Part shown: piece after piece, positions 50,579 through 58,255 of the stretch | Position numbering within the stretch: the first letter of the stretch is position 1 | How the letters are laid out: each line of letters opens with the position of its first letter | Assembly (NCBI RefSeq): GCF_036116635.1 | Contig: NZ_CP107995.1 | Span: 9,238,001-9,302,000 of the forward strand | Length of the DNA: 64,000 bases | Reading direction: 5' to 3' | Origin: Amycolatopsis sp. NBC_00345 | Lineage (GTDB): Bacteria > Actinomycetota > Actinomycetes > Mycobacteriales > Pseudonocardiaceae | Program-made: the position numbers and the translations under genes | The notes under the pieces: model-generated | What the model was told of the DNA's origin: nothing | The model's input: only the letters and a program-made list of their open reading frames with translations | Database searches by the model: none

Positions 50579-51568
50579 TCAGTTCGCGTGCAGGGCCGCG
50601 TTCAGCTCGATGCCCACGCCCGTGCGGGCCACGACCTCGACGGCGCCGGTGGCCGAGTTGCGGCGGAACACCGCGCCCGAGATGCCGGAGATCTCCCGCG
50701 CCTTCACGGTCTTGCCCTCGACGACGACCTTGGTGCCCGCCGTCACGTACAGGCCGGCCTCGATGACCGAGTCGTCGCCGAGCGAGATGCCGACGCCGCC
50801 GTTCGCGCCGATCAGGCAGCGCTCGCCGATCGAGATCACCTCGGTGCCGCCGCCCGAGAGCGTGCCCATGATGGACGCGCCGCCGCCGACGTCGCTGCCG
50901 TCGCCCACGACCACGCCGGCCGAGATGCGGCCCTCGACCATCGAGGCGCCGAGCGTGCCGGCGTTGTAGTTGACGAAGCCCTCGTGCATCACGGTCGTGC
51001 CGGACGCGAGGTGGGCGCCGAGGCGTGCGCGGTCGGCGTCGGCGATGCGCACGCCGGTGGGCAGCACGTAGTCGACCATTCGCGGGAACTTGTCCACGCC
51101 GTACACGGTCACTGCGCCGCGAGAACGCAGCCGCAGCCGCGTCTGCTCGAAGCCCTCGACGGGGCACGGGCCGTGGTTGGTCCACACGACGTTGGACAGC
51201 AGTCCGAAGATGCCGTCGAGGCTCTGGCCGCGCGGCTGGACCAGCCGGTGCGACAACAGGTGCAGCCGCAGGTAGACGTCGTGGGTGTCGGCGGGGGCCG
51301 CGGCCAGGCGGTCGACCGTCACGCGCACCGCGACGACCTCGACACCACGGTCGGTGTCCGGGCCCAGCAGGGTGGCGGCGGCGTCGCCGAGCAGCTCGGC
51401 GGTCTCGGCGGCGGACAGCCGCTCGGTGCCGCTCGTGCCCGCGTCGGTCAGCTTCGGGTGCGGGTACCAGGTGTCCAGCACCGTCCCGTCGGAGGTGACG
51501 GTGGCCAGCCCGACGCCGACGGCGCCGGTCGTTTCGGGGTCAGGGGTCTGCTCGCTCACGCTGGTCAC
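50579..51568 (-). CDS. dapD: Tetrahydrodipicolinate N-succinyltransferase
   Basis: 329 residues of the actinobacterial DapD type. The C-terminal left-handed beta-helix shows hexapeptide turns (VNYNAGTLGASMVEGRISAG, GDGSDVGGGASIMGTLSGGG, LIGANGGVGI). It transfers succinyl from succinyl-CoA to tetrahydrodipicolinate, the first step of the succinylase branch to meso-diaminopimelate. dapE is encoded 500 bp away in the opposite direction and dapC 5 kb away. GTG 51568 or GTG 51559 are the possible starts. Confidence 0.94.
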   Translation of the reverse strand: MTSVSEQTPDPETTGAVGVGLATVTSDGTVLDTWYPHPKLTDAGTSGTERLSAAETAELLGDAAATLLGPDTDRGVEVVAVRVTVDRLAAAPADTHDVYLRLHLLSHRLVQPRGQSLDGIFGLLSNVVWTNHGPCPVEGFEQTRLRLRSRGAVTVYGVDKFPRMVDYVLPTGVRIADADRARLGAHLASGTTVMHEGFVNYNAGTLGASMVEGRISAGVVVGDGSDVGGGASIMGTLSGGGTEVISIGERCLIGANGGVGISLGDDSVIEAGLYVTAGTKVVVEGKTVKAREISGISGAVFRRNSATGAVEVVARTGVGIELNAALHAN

Positions 51569-51587
51569 GGTAGCCGAGCGACGCGCC

Positions 51588-52031
51588 TCAACCCGTGGTG
51601 GCCTGCTGGTTCACGAGGTTCTTGATCGACGTCAGCACCTCGGAGATGTCCGTGAGCGCCTTCGTGCAGGCGCCGCCGGGGGTCGGCACGGTGGTGCAGC
51701 CCGCCGCGCGGAACGAGCTGACCGCCTGGTCCAGGCCGGTGGCCTCGCCGTCGAGCGGCCGGTCGACGGTCTTGCCCTGCTGCGCGCGCTGGTGCACGGT
51801 GCCCGCGGTGCCGCCGACCTCCGTGACGTATTTCTCGCAGCCCTTCGGCAGCTGGGTCTCCGGGCTGGTGTAGCAGGCGTCGGCGGACAGCGCGTCGAGC
51901 TTGATCGGCAGCGCGTCCGGGCCGGGGGTGCCGGGGTTCGGACCGGGGGTGGGGCCTGCCTCGTTGCCGCAGCCGGCGAGAGCCAAGGCCAGGATGCCGC
52001 TCAGGGCGACCAGGGAGCTTCGCGTGCGCAC
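51588..52031 (-). CDS. Lipoprotein, secreted
   Basis: 147 residues from GTG 52031 (GTG 52040 gives three more). A signal peptide ending in the lipobox LALAGC places the Cys at residue ~22, followed by a Pro/Gly linker. The mature part has four further Cys (ACYTSPETQLPKGCEKY, AAGCTTVPTPGGACTK), probably two disulfides, and ends in a helix. TAACGT seven bases before GTG 52031 suggests a leaderless mRNA. Function unknown; it lies between dapD and dapE. Confidence 0.8.
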   Translation of the reverse strand: MRTRSSLVALSGILALALAGCGNEAGPTPGPNPGTPGPDALPIKLDALSADACYTSPETQLPKGCEKYVTEVGGTAGTVHQRAQQGKTVDRPLDGEATGLDQAVSSFRAAGCTTVPTPGGACTKALTDISEVLTSIKNLVNQQATTG

Positions 52032-52038
52032 GTCCCTC

Positions 52039-52068
52039 ACGTTAGCCCTCGCGCCGACTCGGTACGGT
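52039..52068. promoter_or_regulatory. Divergent leaderless promoters for lipoprotein and dapE
   Basis: TAACGT (minus, 52039-52044) is seven bases from GTG 52031. TACGGT (plus, 52063-52068) is six bases from ATG 52075. Neither start has a ribosome-binding site. Confidence 0.55.
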
Positions 52069-52074
52069 GCCGGT

Positions 52075-53148
52075 ATGACCTCCCTCGAGCTGCGCGCCGA
52101 TCCCGCCGACTTGACCGCCGCCCTCGTGGACGTGTTCAGCGTCTCCGGGCAGGAGGCCGAGCTGGCGGACGCGGTGGAGGCCGCGCTGCGCGAGCAGGCG
52201 CCGCACCTCGAGGTGATCCGCAACGGCGACGCCGTGCTCGCGCGCACGAACCTCGGCCGCGCGTCGCGGATCGTGCTCGCCGGGCACCTCGACACGGTGC
52301 CGCTGAACGACAATCTGCCGTCCCGGCGCTCGGGCACCGGTGACGAGGAGACGCTGCACGGCCTCGGCTCGGTCGACATGAAGGGCGGCGACGCCGTCTT
52401 CCTGCACCTCGCCGCGACGCTGGTGGAGCCGAAGCACGACATCACGTTCGTCTTCTACGACAACGAGGAGGTCGAGGCCGTGAAGAACGGCCTCGGGCGG
52501 ATCGAGCGCGAGCTGCCGGAGTGGCTGGTGGGCGACCTGGCGATCGTCGGGGAGCCGTCGAACGGCGTGATCGAGGCCGGTTGCCAGGGCACCCTGCGCG
52601 TCGAGGTCCGCAAGAGCGGGACGCGTGCGCACACCGCGCGGGCGTGGATGGGGGAGAACGCCATCCACGCGCTTTCCGAGCCGCTGCGCCGGCTGGCCGA
52701 GTACAGCCCCCGCGTAGTCGACATCGACGGCCTGACCTACCGCGAGGGCCTGCAGGCCACGAACATCTCCGGTGGGGTGGCCGGCAACGTGGTCCCGGAC
52801 GCCGCCGTGCTGACCGTCAACCACCGCTTCGCGCCCGACCGCAGCCCCGCGCAGGCTGAGGCCCACGTGCGCGAGGTGTTCGACGGGCACGATGTGTCCC
52901 TTGTGGACATGTCGCCGGGCGCGCTGCCGGGCCTGTCCGCGCCGGCCGCCGCGGAGCTGGTGACCGCCGCGGGCGGTCGCGCTGCCGCCAAGCTGGGCTG
53001 GACGGACGTCGCGCGGTTCGCGGCGCTGGGCATGCCGGCGGTCAACTTCGGTCCCGGCAATCCGACCCTGGCGCACACCCAGCAGGAGAACGTCCGGCTC
53101 GCGGAGATCCGGCAGGTCACGGACGTGCTCCGCAAGTTCCTGGGGTAA
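52075..53148 (+). CDS. dapE: Succinyl-diaminopimelate desuccinylase
   Basis: A 357-residue M20 metallopeptidase-fold enzyme. Metal ligands are visible in LAGHLDTVP (His ~71), GSVDMKGG (Asp ~100) and the catalytic/bridging acids of FVFYDNEEVEAVKNGLG; GEPSNGVIEAGCQG and the C-terminal GPGNPTLAHTQQENV complete the family pattern. It releases succinate to give LL-diaminopimelate, completing the branch begun by DapD and DapC. ATG 52075 was chosen on the family start and the leaderless promoter. Confidence 0.95.
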   Translation: MTSLELRADPADLTAALVDVFSVSGQEAELADAVEAALREQAPHLEVIRNGDAVLARTNLGRASRIVLAGHLDTVPLNDNLPSRRSGTGDEETLHGLGSVDMKGGDAVFLHLAATLVEPKHDITFVFYDNEEVEAVKNGLGRIERELPEWLVGDLAIVGEPSNGVIEAGCQGTLRVEVRKSGTRAHTARAWMGENAIHALSEPLRRLAEYSPRVVDIDGLTYREGLQATNISGGVAGNVVPDAAVLTVNHRFAPDRSPAQAEAHVREVFDGHDVSLVDMSPGALPGLSAPAAAELVTAAGGRAAAKLGWTDVARFAALGMPAVNFGPGNPTLAHTQQENVRLAEIRQVTDVLRKFLG

Positions 53149-53337
53149 CGGCGGGTTCCGCGGCGGGGAACGCGCGTGGCGGCGGGTTCCGGTGGGGCTG
53201 AGGGGTTGCGGCGGGTTTCGGTGGGCCAGGGGTAGTAGCGGGTTCCGGCGAAATCAAGGCGTGGCAACGGGTTCCGGCTAGGTGAGCGCAGTCTGCGTGC
53301 GAAGCCCCATGCCGAACGATGCCGGTTGTCGGCCGGG
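53149..53337. repeat. Degenerate GGCGGGTTCCGG repeats
   Basis: Several spaced copies of a ~12-bp word (RRCGGGTTCCGG-like) follow the dapE stop at irregular 30-45 bp intervals up to about 53275. No gene is visible in the stretch. Confidence 0.6.
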
Positions 53338-53433
53338 CTATCGATGCCCGGCCCGTAGTGGCTCGGTGCGCGTGCGGCAGACGAGCCGACCCATGAGCGG
53401 ATCCTCCCGGTAGCTGCGGAAGTGCTCGGGCAT
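53338..53433 (-). CDS. Possible 31-residue peptide
   Basis: ATG 53433 follows TAGTAT by five bases, close to a leaderless promoter. The peptide begins MPEHFRSYREDPLMGRLVCR and ends with TAG at 53338-53340. It has no known motif; codon usage is mostly GC3-rich. It may be a real small protein or chance. Confidence 0.3.
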   Translation of the reverse strand: MPEHFRSYREDPLMGRLVCRTRTEPLRAGHR

Positions 53434-53496
53434 AAGGGATACTACCGCGCCGTGACTCAAAACCGGCGGCTCAAAACTGTGGCTCAGAACCGCGGC

Positions 53497-54249
53497 TCAA
53501 TCCCGGGTGCCGGCCGACAGGTCCGCAGCCGTGGCGGTCACCGCCTTCACGATTGCCTTCAACCCGTCCTGTGTCAGCCGGAAGCTGGGCACCGATACGT
53601 TCACCGCAGCCAGTGGGGTGCCGCGGAAGTCGAGCACCGGGGCCGCGACTGCGGTGAGGCCGATCTCGTGCTCCTCCGCTGCGATGACGTGGCCCGCTGC
53701 TCGCTCCTGGCGAAGCCGCTTCAGCACCGCAGCGATCGTTCGCGGGGCGTGGCGGGTGCCGGGCCACTCGCCTGGCCGGGTCGAGAGCAGGGTGGTGATT
53801 TCGTCGTCGTCCAGGCCGAACAGCAGGGCCCGCCCGCTGGAGGTGCAGTTCAGCGGTGTGGCCCGGCCGATCCACTCGCGGGCCTGGACACTGCGGCCGG
53901 CTTGTTCGCTCAGGACAGTCAGGGCCGCGTCACCCTCCCGGACGGTCAGGTACGCCGCCTCGCCCAGATCCCGGACCAGCACGCGGAGCGCCCTGGGCGC
54001 GTCCAGGCGGAGCCGGCTGTCCCCGGCCGCCCCGGCCAGCGCGTAGAGCCGCCAGCCGAGGCGGTACTCCAGTGACTTCGGATCACGCTCGGCGAAACCC
54101 TCCTCGAGCAGCACCTTCAGCGTCCGCGAGATCTGGGTCTTCTCGGCATCCAGGGCTTCGGCGACCGCTTGGACGCCCAGCGGTCCCGAACCGAGCGCCC
54201 GCAGCACGTCGAGAGCCCGGTGAACGCTGGTCAGACTGTCATTCGCCAT
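53497..54249 (-). CDS. IclR-family transcriptional regulator
   Basis: 250 residues. The N-terminal winged helix (residues ~5-65) has SVHRALDVLRALGSGPLGVQ and KTQISRTLKVLLEEGF. The C-terminal effector domain shows NCTSSGRALLFGLDDDEI and AVAAPVLDFRGTPLAAVNVS. ATG 54249 begins right before the DNA-binding domain; a longer frame is uncharacteristic. It is divergent from the asparagine-synthetase gene, its probable target. Confidence 0.92.
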   Translation of the reverse strand: MANDSLTSVHRALDVLRALGSGPLGVQAVAEALDAEKTQISRTLKVLLEEGFAERDPKSLEYRLGWRLYALAGAAGDSRLRLDAPRALRVLVRDLGEAAYLTVREGDAALTVLSEQAGRSVQAREWIGRATPLNCTSSGRALLFGLDDDEITTLLSTRPGEWPGTRHAPRTIAAVLKRLRQERAAGHVIAAEEHEIGLTAVAAPVLDFRGTPLAAVNVSVPSFRLTQDGLKAIVKAVTATAADLSAGTRD

Positions 54250-54314
54250 CAGCCCAGTGTCCGGCGTCCGTGCGCGGGGCGCAACTGGCGTTGTTATCCA
54301 CGCACGGACCGGCC

Positions 54315-54330
54315 TAGCGTGGGCGTCATG
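54315..54330 (+). promoter_or_regulatory. Leaderless promoter of asparagine-synthetase gene
   Basis: TAGCGT (54315-54320) is seven bases before ATG 54328 with no ribosome-binding site between. Confidence 0.5.
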
Positions 54331-55854
54331 TGCGGAATAGTGGCGTGGTACACCCCGTCCTCCGAAGCAGTCACCTCCGACGTACTGGCCACCGGCCCGG
54401 CCATGCTTGCCCGGCTGGCCCATCGCGGCCCCGACGACACCGGCCAGGCCCGCGTCGGTGAGCGGGCCTGGCTTGGGCACAACCGGTTGTCGATCGTCGG
54501 CCCCGCCAACGGGCGGCAACCTCTCGGCGAAACCGGGCCGTGGTCGATGGTCTGCAACGGCGAGATCTACAACGACGCCGAACTGCGCGAAAGCCTGCCC
54601 GGCCATCGCTTCACCACGGCCTCGGACAACGAGTCGGCCCTCGCGTTGCTGGCCGGCCAGGGGCCTCGGGCGCTCGACCGGCTGGAGGGGATGTGGGCGC
54701 TGTGCGCGGCGACTCCGGACGGGCGGTTCGTCGCGGCCCGCGACCGCCTCGGCATCAAGCCTCTCTACTGGGCGCGGGCCGATGGCTTGTACTACTTCGC
54801 GTCCGAGATGCGCGCGTTCCCGCTCGCGGTCCAGCGCGCGGTGGAGATGTTCCCGCCCGGCTGCTGGTGGACGCCGGATGACGGCCTGGTCCGGTTCGCC
54901 GACGCCGTCACCGCCGCTCCCGTTCAGGACGGCCTCACCGCGGCGGAGCTGGAGAGCCGGACGCGCGGCGTGCTCGTCGACTCGGTTCGCCGGCATCTGA
55001 TGGCCGACGTCGAGGTCGGGGTTTTCCTCTCCGGTGGGCTCGATTCCAGCATCGTCGCCGCCGTCGCCGCGGCTGAGTACGCGCGCGAAGGCAGGCGGTT
55101 GAAGACGTTCGCCGTCGGGGTCGACGGCTCGCCCGACCTGCGCGCGGCCCGTGAGGTCGCCGGATTTCTCGGTACGGACCACCACGAAACGGTCTTCGAC
55201 GCGGCGCAGGCCGTGGCTGCGCTCGACGACGTGATCGCCTCCGTCGAGTCGTTCGACGCCGGCCTCATCCGCAGCGCGGTGCCGAACTGGTTCCTCGCCG
55301 AGCTGGCCTCACACCACGTCAAGGCGGTGCTGACCGGCGAGGGCGCCGACGAACTCTTCGCCGGGTACGGCTACTACCACGATCGTCACCACGACCCGGC
55401 GACGCTGCACTGCGAGCTGCAGCGCACCATCGAGTTGCTCCACGGCCTCAACCTCCAGCGTTGCGACCGCGTCACGATGGCGCACGGGCTCGAGGCGCGG
55501 GTGCCCTTCCTCGACTCCCGGGTGGTCGACCACGCGATGTCCTTGCCGGACGCGGTGAAGTCACTTGACGCCGACGGGCTCGAAAAGGGCCACCTCCGCC
55601 GGGCGTTCACGGGCTGGCTCCCCGACCGGTTGCTCTGGCGGCCCAAACTGGAGTTCGGCACCGGCAGTGGCGCCGCCGACCTGCTGACCCCGTACTGGAA
55701 CCAGCACATCGGTGACGCCGAACTGGCCGAGCGGCGCGACGACCCGGTCACCGAGTTGCGGTCCAAAGAGGAACTCGCCTACTACCGCGCGTTCCGCCGG
55801 GCACTGCCCGAGGTCCGGCCGGCTGCGGTGCTGACCCGCTTCGCCGTCGCCTGA
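54328..55854 (+). CDS. asnB: Glutamine-hydrolysing asparagine synthetase
   Basis: 508 residues. The protein begins MCGIVAWYT: Cys2 is the glutaminase nucleophile and fixes the start. HRGPDDTGQ, NGEIYNDAELR and DNESALALL complete the Ntn glutaminase. The synthetase half has the PP-loop VFLSGGLDSS, the GTDHHET strand, LTGEGADELFAGY and LEARVPFLD. It makes asparagine from aspartate, ATP and glutamine, although some AsnB-like enzymes amidate other substrates such as wall peptides. The divergent IclR gene may regulate it. Confidence 0.9.
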   Translation: MCGIVAWYTPSSEAVTSDVLATGPAMLARLAHRGPDDTGQARVGERAWLGHNRLSIVGPANGRQPLGETGPWSMVCNGEIYNDAELRESLPGHRFTTASDNESALALLAGQGPRALDRLEGMWALCAATPDGRFVAARDRLGIKPLYWARADGLYYFASEMRAFPLAVQRAVEMFPPGCWWTPDDGLVRFADAVTAAPVQDGLTAAELESRTRGVLVDSVRRHLMADVEVGVFLSGGLDSSIVAAVAAAEYAREGRRLKTFAVGVDGSPDLRAAREVAGFLGTDHHETVFDAAQAVAALDDVIASVESFDAGLIRSAVPNWFLAELASHHVKAVLTGEGADELFAGYGYYHDRHHDPATLHCELQRTIELLHGLNLQRCDRVTMAHGLEARVPFLDSRVVDHAMSLPDAVKSLDADGLEKGHLRRAFTGWLPDRLLWRPKLEFGTGSGAADLLTPYWNQHIGDAELAERRDDPVTELRSKEELAYYRAFRRALPEVRPAAVLTRFAVA

Positions 55855-55933
55855 GCCGCACGGTCCTTCACAGCCTGGTACTTCGACTCGACTCCACCCG
55901 CGCCCTGGTCCTCGTGCTGCGTGGCGACCAGGG

Positions 55934-55963
55934 CTCCGGGACGTCGGCACCGACGTCCCGGAG
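55934..55963. terminator. 14-bp-stem terminator
   Basis: CTCCGGGACGTCGG (55934-55947) and its complement (55950-55963) with a two-base loop, between the convergent asparagine-synthetase and chitinase genes. Confidence 0.88.
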
Positions 55964-55971
55964 CGGGGGAG

Positions 55972-57024
55972 TCAGCGGCCTTCGAGGGACTTGACGTTGT
56001 TGCCGAAGGTCCAGCCTTTGGAGCCGTCCCAGTTGAGGGACCAGGTCATCAGGCCCTTGACGCCGGAGACCGAGCCGTAGGCCTGCGAGACGAGGCCCGG
56101 GTCCATGTAGCCGCCGCCCGCGCCGGGCTGGGCGGGCAGGCCGGGGACCTGCTTGTCGTACGGGACCTTGACCGTCGTGCCCTGCACGGTGAGGCCGTTG
56201 TTGAGGCACTGGGTCTGCTTGGTGAAGCCTGTGACGGTGCCGGCCTCGTAGCTGTCGCCGGAGCAGCCGTACATGCTGCCGTTGTAGTACTGCATGTTCA
56301 GCCACCACAGGCGGCCGTTGTCGGCGTACTTCTTGATGATCGGCAGGTAGGAGCCCCAGATCGAGCCGTAGGTGATGCTGCCGCCGGTGACGTACGCGGT
56401 TTCCGGCGCCATCGTGAGGCCGAAGTTCGACGGCATCTGCGCCAGCACGCCGTCGATGATCCGGATCAGGTTCGACTGCGAGGCGGACAGGGTGTTGATG
56501 TCGCCGCTGCCGGTGAGGCCGGTCTCGATGTCGATGTCGATCCCGTCGAAGTTGTACTGCTTGAGGATCGGCACGATGGTGCTGACGAACTTGTCGGCCA
56601 CCGTTGACGAGCTCAGGTCGATGCCCGCCGTCGCGCCGCCGATGGACATCAGGATCGTGGAGCCGGCGTCCTTCGCGGCGCACATCTCGGCCGGGGTCGC
56701 GACCTTCACGCCGGTGTCCATGCCGTCCTGCCACAGCACGGTGCCGTCGGACTGGATCACCGGGAACGCGGCGTTGAGCACGTTGTAGCCGTGGCCCGCG
56801 ATGTCCGGGTTGGTGATCGGGGTCCAGCCGAGGCCGGGGTGCACGCCGTTCGCGGCGCCGTCCCAGTTCTCCCAGTAGCCCTGCAGGACCTTGCCCGATG
56901 GCCGCGACTTCACGGCACAGGTGTCGCCCTGCGCGGACGCCCCGGCGGGCGCGGCCCACGCGATCGGGACGGCGAGCAGCGCCGCCAGCGCGGCGCCGAA
57001 GACACGTGACTTCCGACCGAACAT
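55972..57024 (-). CDS. Secreted GH18 chitinase
   Basis: 350 residues. A Sec signal peptide (VFGAALAALLAVPIAWA, cleavage near GASA) precedes a GH18 barrel. The catalytic motif DGIDIDIE (DxxDxDxE, residues ~160-167) is complete, with SIGG earlier and MQYYN and MTWSLNWD later. It hydrolyses chitin outside the cell; no chitin-binding domain is attached. ATG 57024 lies 30 bp from the structured element C. The likely terminator follows at 55934. Confidence 0.93.
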   Translation of the reverse strand: MFGRKSRVFGAALAALLAVPIAWAAPAGASAQGDTCAVKSRPSGKVLQGYWENWDGAANGVHPGLGWTPITNPDIAGHGYNVLNAAFPVIQSDGTVLWQDGMDTGVKVATPAEMCAAKDAGSTILMSIGGATAGIDLSSSTVADKFVSTIVPILKQYNFDGIDIDIETGLTGSGDINTLSASQSNLIRIIDGVLAQMPSNFGLTMAPETAYVTGGSITYGSIWGSYLPIIKKYADNGRLWWLNMQYYNGSMYGCSGDSYEAGTVTGFTKQTQCLNNGLTVQGTTVKVPYDKQVPGLPAQPGAGGGYMDPGLVSQAYGSVSGVKGLMTWSLNWDGSKGWTFGNNVKSLEGR

Positions 57025-57054
57025 ACCGGCTCCCGTCTCGAGAACTGCCCTCCG

Positions 57055-57146
57055 CTGTGCTGGTGGATACCAAACCGACCGGAAGTAAGCAGCTGGTGCG
57101 GGTACGTCGCCTTTGCCGGTCGGCTTACTTCCGCTCTTTTTGGTAT
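57055..57146 (-). repeat. Structured intergenic element, copy C, chitinase leader
   Basis: CTGTGC (57055-57060) stands 14 bases before CCGAC (57075-57079). ATACCAAA (57067-57074) pairs with TTTGGTAT (57139-57146), and CGGAAGTAAGC (57080-57090) with GCTTACTTCCG (57123-57133). The alternative pairing CCGACCGG (57075-57082) with CCGGTCGG (57116-57123) excludes the 11-bp stem. In mRNA sense it occupies the chitinase leader, 30 bases from the ATG. Confidence 0.65.
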
Positions 57147-57216
57147 GACACGGCGTTCCCGAGAACGGTAGGCGCCCCGCTCGGCGGTTGACTACCTACG
57201 AACGGGTGGTCTAGAC

Positions 57217-57259
57217 AACTTGGCGGGGTGGCGACTCCACGTCACCACCCCGCCAAGTT
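57217..57259 (-). terminator. 15-bp-stem terminator behind M28 peptidase gene
   Basis: AACTTGGCGGGGTGG (57217-57231) and its complement (57245-57259), 13-base loop, 25 bp downstream of the M28 stop. Confidence 0.85.
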
Positions 57260-57284
57260 CGCTCGCCTCAGGCGGCCGGGCGGC

Positions 57285-58238
57285 TCACGTTGTCGCGAGC
57301 TTCCAGACCGCGTAGCCGATCGCGTCGCTGTTGCGCTCCAGCGGCGCGTCCGGGATGTTCGAAACGGTGTCGCACGAGCGGTGGTAGCAGTTGTCGAACG
57401 CGGCGCCCGCCGTGCCGCCCCACTTCCGCTGCTGGGCGGTGGTCTTCACGTCACCCGCGCCGGTGGCCAGGCCGCCGACCGGGATGCCCGCGCTCTTGAA
57501 CGACGCGTGGTCCGAGCGGCCGTCACCCTCGCTGTCGCCCTCGGTCTGGATGCCGATGGACGTGAAGTACTCGTCGAACACCGCCTTCACCGAGGCCACG
57601 TCGTCGTAGACGAAGTAGCCCCAGTTCTTCGAGCCGATCATGTCGAAGTTCAAGTAGGTCTTGATCTTCGTGCGGTCGGCCGAGGACAGGCTGCTGACGT
57701 AGAACCGCGAACCGCGCATGCCCGACTCCTCGTCGGCCCACCACGCGAAGCGCACGCGCTTGGCCATCGCCGGGTCGGTGCGCGCCAGCGTCAGCGCGAC
57801 TTCGAGGATTGACGCGCTGCCGGAGCCGTTGTCGTTGATGCCCGGCCCGGCGCTCACGCTGTCGAGGTGCGCGCCCAGCATGAGCACCTGGTTCGCGTCG
57901 CCCTTCGGCCACTCCGCGATCAGGTTCTGCGTGCGGCCCGCGCAGCTCGTGCAGGTCTGCCGCGTGACGGTGTAGCCGGCGGCCTGCAGCTTCTGCTCCA
58001 CATAGGACACTGATGCCGCGTAACCACCGCTGGCGGAGCGGTTCCCGCCGTTCTGCTGGGCGATGGTCTGCAGCTGGTTCAGGTGCCCCTTGATGTTCGC
58101 GAGCGAGATGTCCGGGGCGACGGCGGCGGGCCGGACGGCAGTCGGCCGGGCGGCGGACTGAGCGACGGCGGGCGTCATCACGCCCAGCGCCAATGTCAAC
58201 CCGGTCAGGCCCGCCACGGCCTTGCTCTTCCATTCCAT
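57285..58238 (-). CDS. Secreted M28-family aminopeptidase
   Basis: 317 residues with a signal peptide (AVAGLTGLTLALGVMTPAVA). The zinc ligands of M28 peptidases are visible: His in GAHLDSVSAG, Asp in GINDNGSGSAS, the Glu pair in WADEESGMRG, Asp in LNFDMIGS and His in NCYHRSCDT. A Cys pair (QTCTSCAG) probably forms a disulfide. It removes N-terminal residues from extracellular peptides, complementing the endopeptidase encoded 17 bp upstream in the same operon. GGAAAGGG precedes ATG 58238. Confidence 0.94.
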   Translation of the reverse strand: MEWKSKAVAGLTGLTLALGVMTPAVAQSAARPTAVRPAAVAPDISLANIKGHLNQLQTIAQQNGGNRSASGGYAASVSYVEQKLQAAGYTVTRQTCTSCAGRTQNLIAEWPKGDANQVLMLGAHLDSVSAGPGINDNGSGSASILEVALTLARTDPAMAKRVRFAWWADEESGMRGSRFYVSSLSSADRTKIKTYLNFDMIGSKNWGYFVYDDVASVKAVFDEYFTSIGIQTEGDSEGDGRSDHASFKSAGIPVGGLATGAGDVKTTAQQRKWGGTAGAAFDNCYHRSCDTVSNIPDAPLERNSDAIGYAVWKLATT

Positions 58239-58255
58239 GGGGTTTCCCTTTCCGG

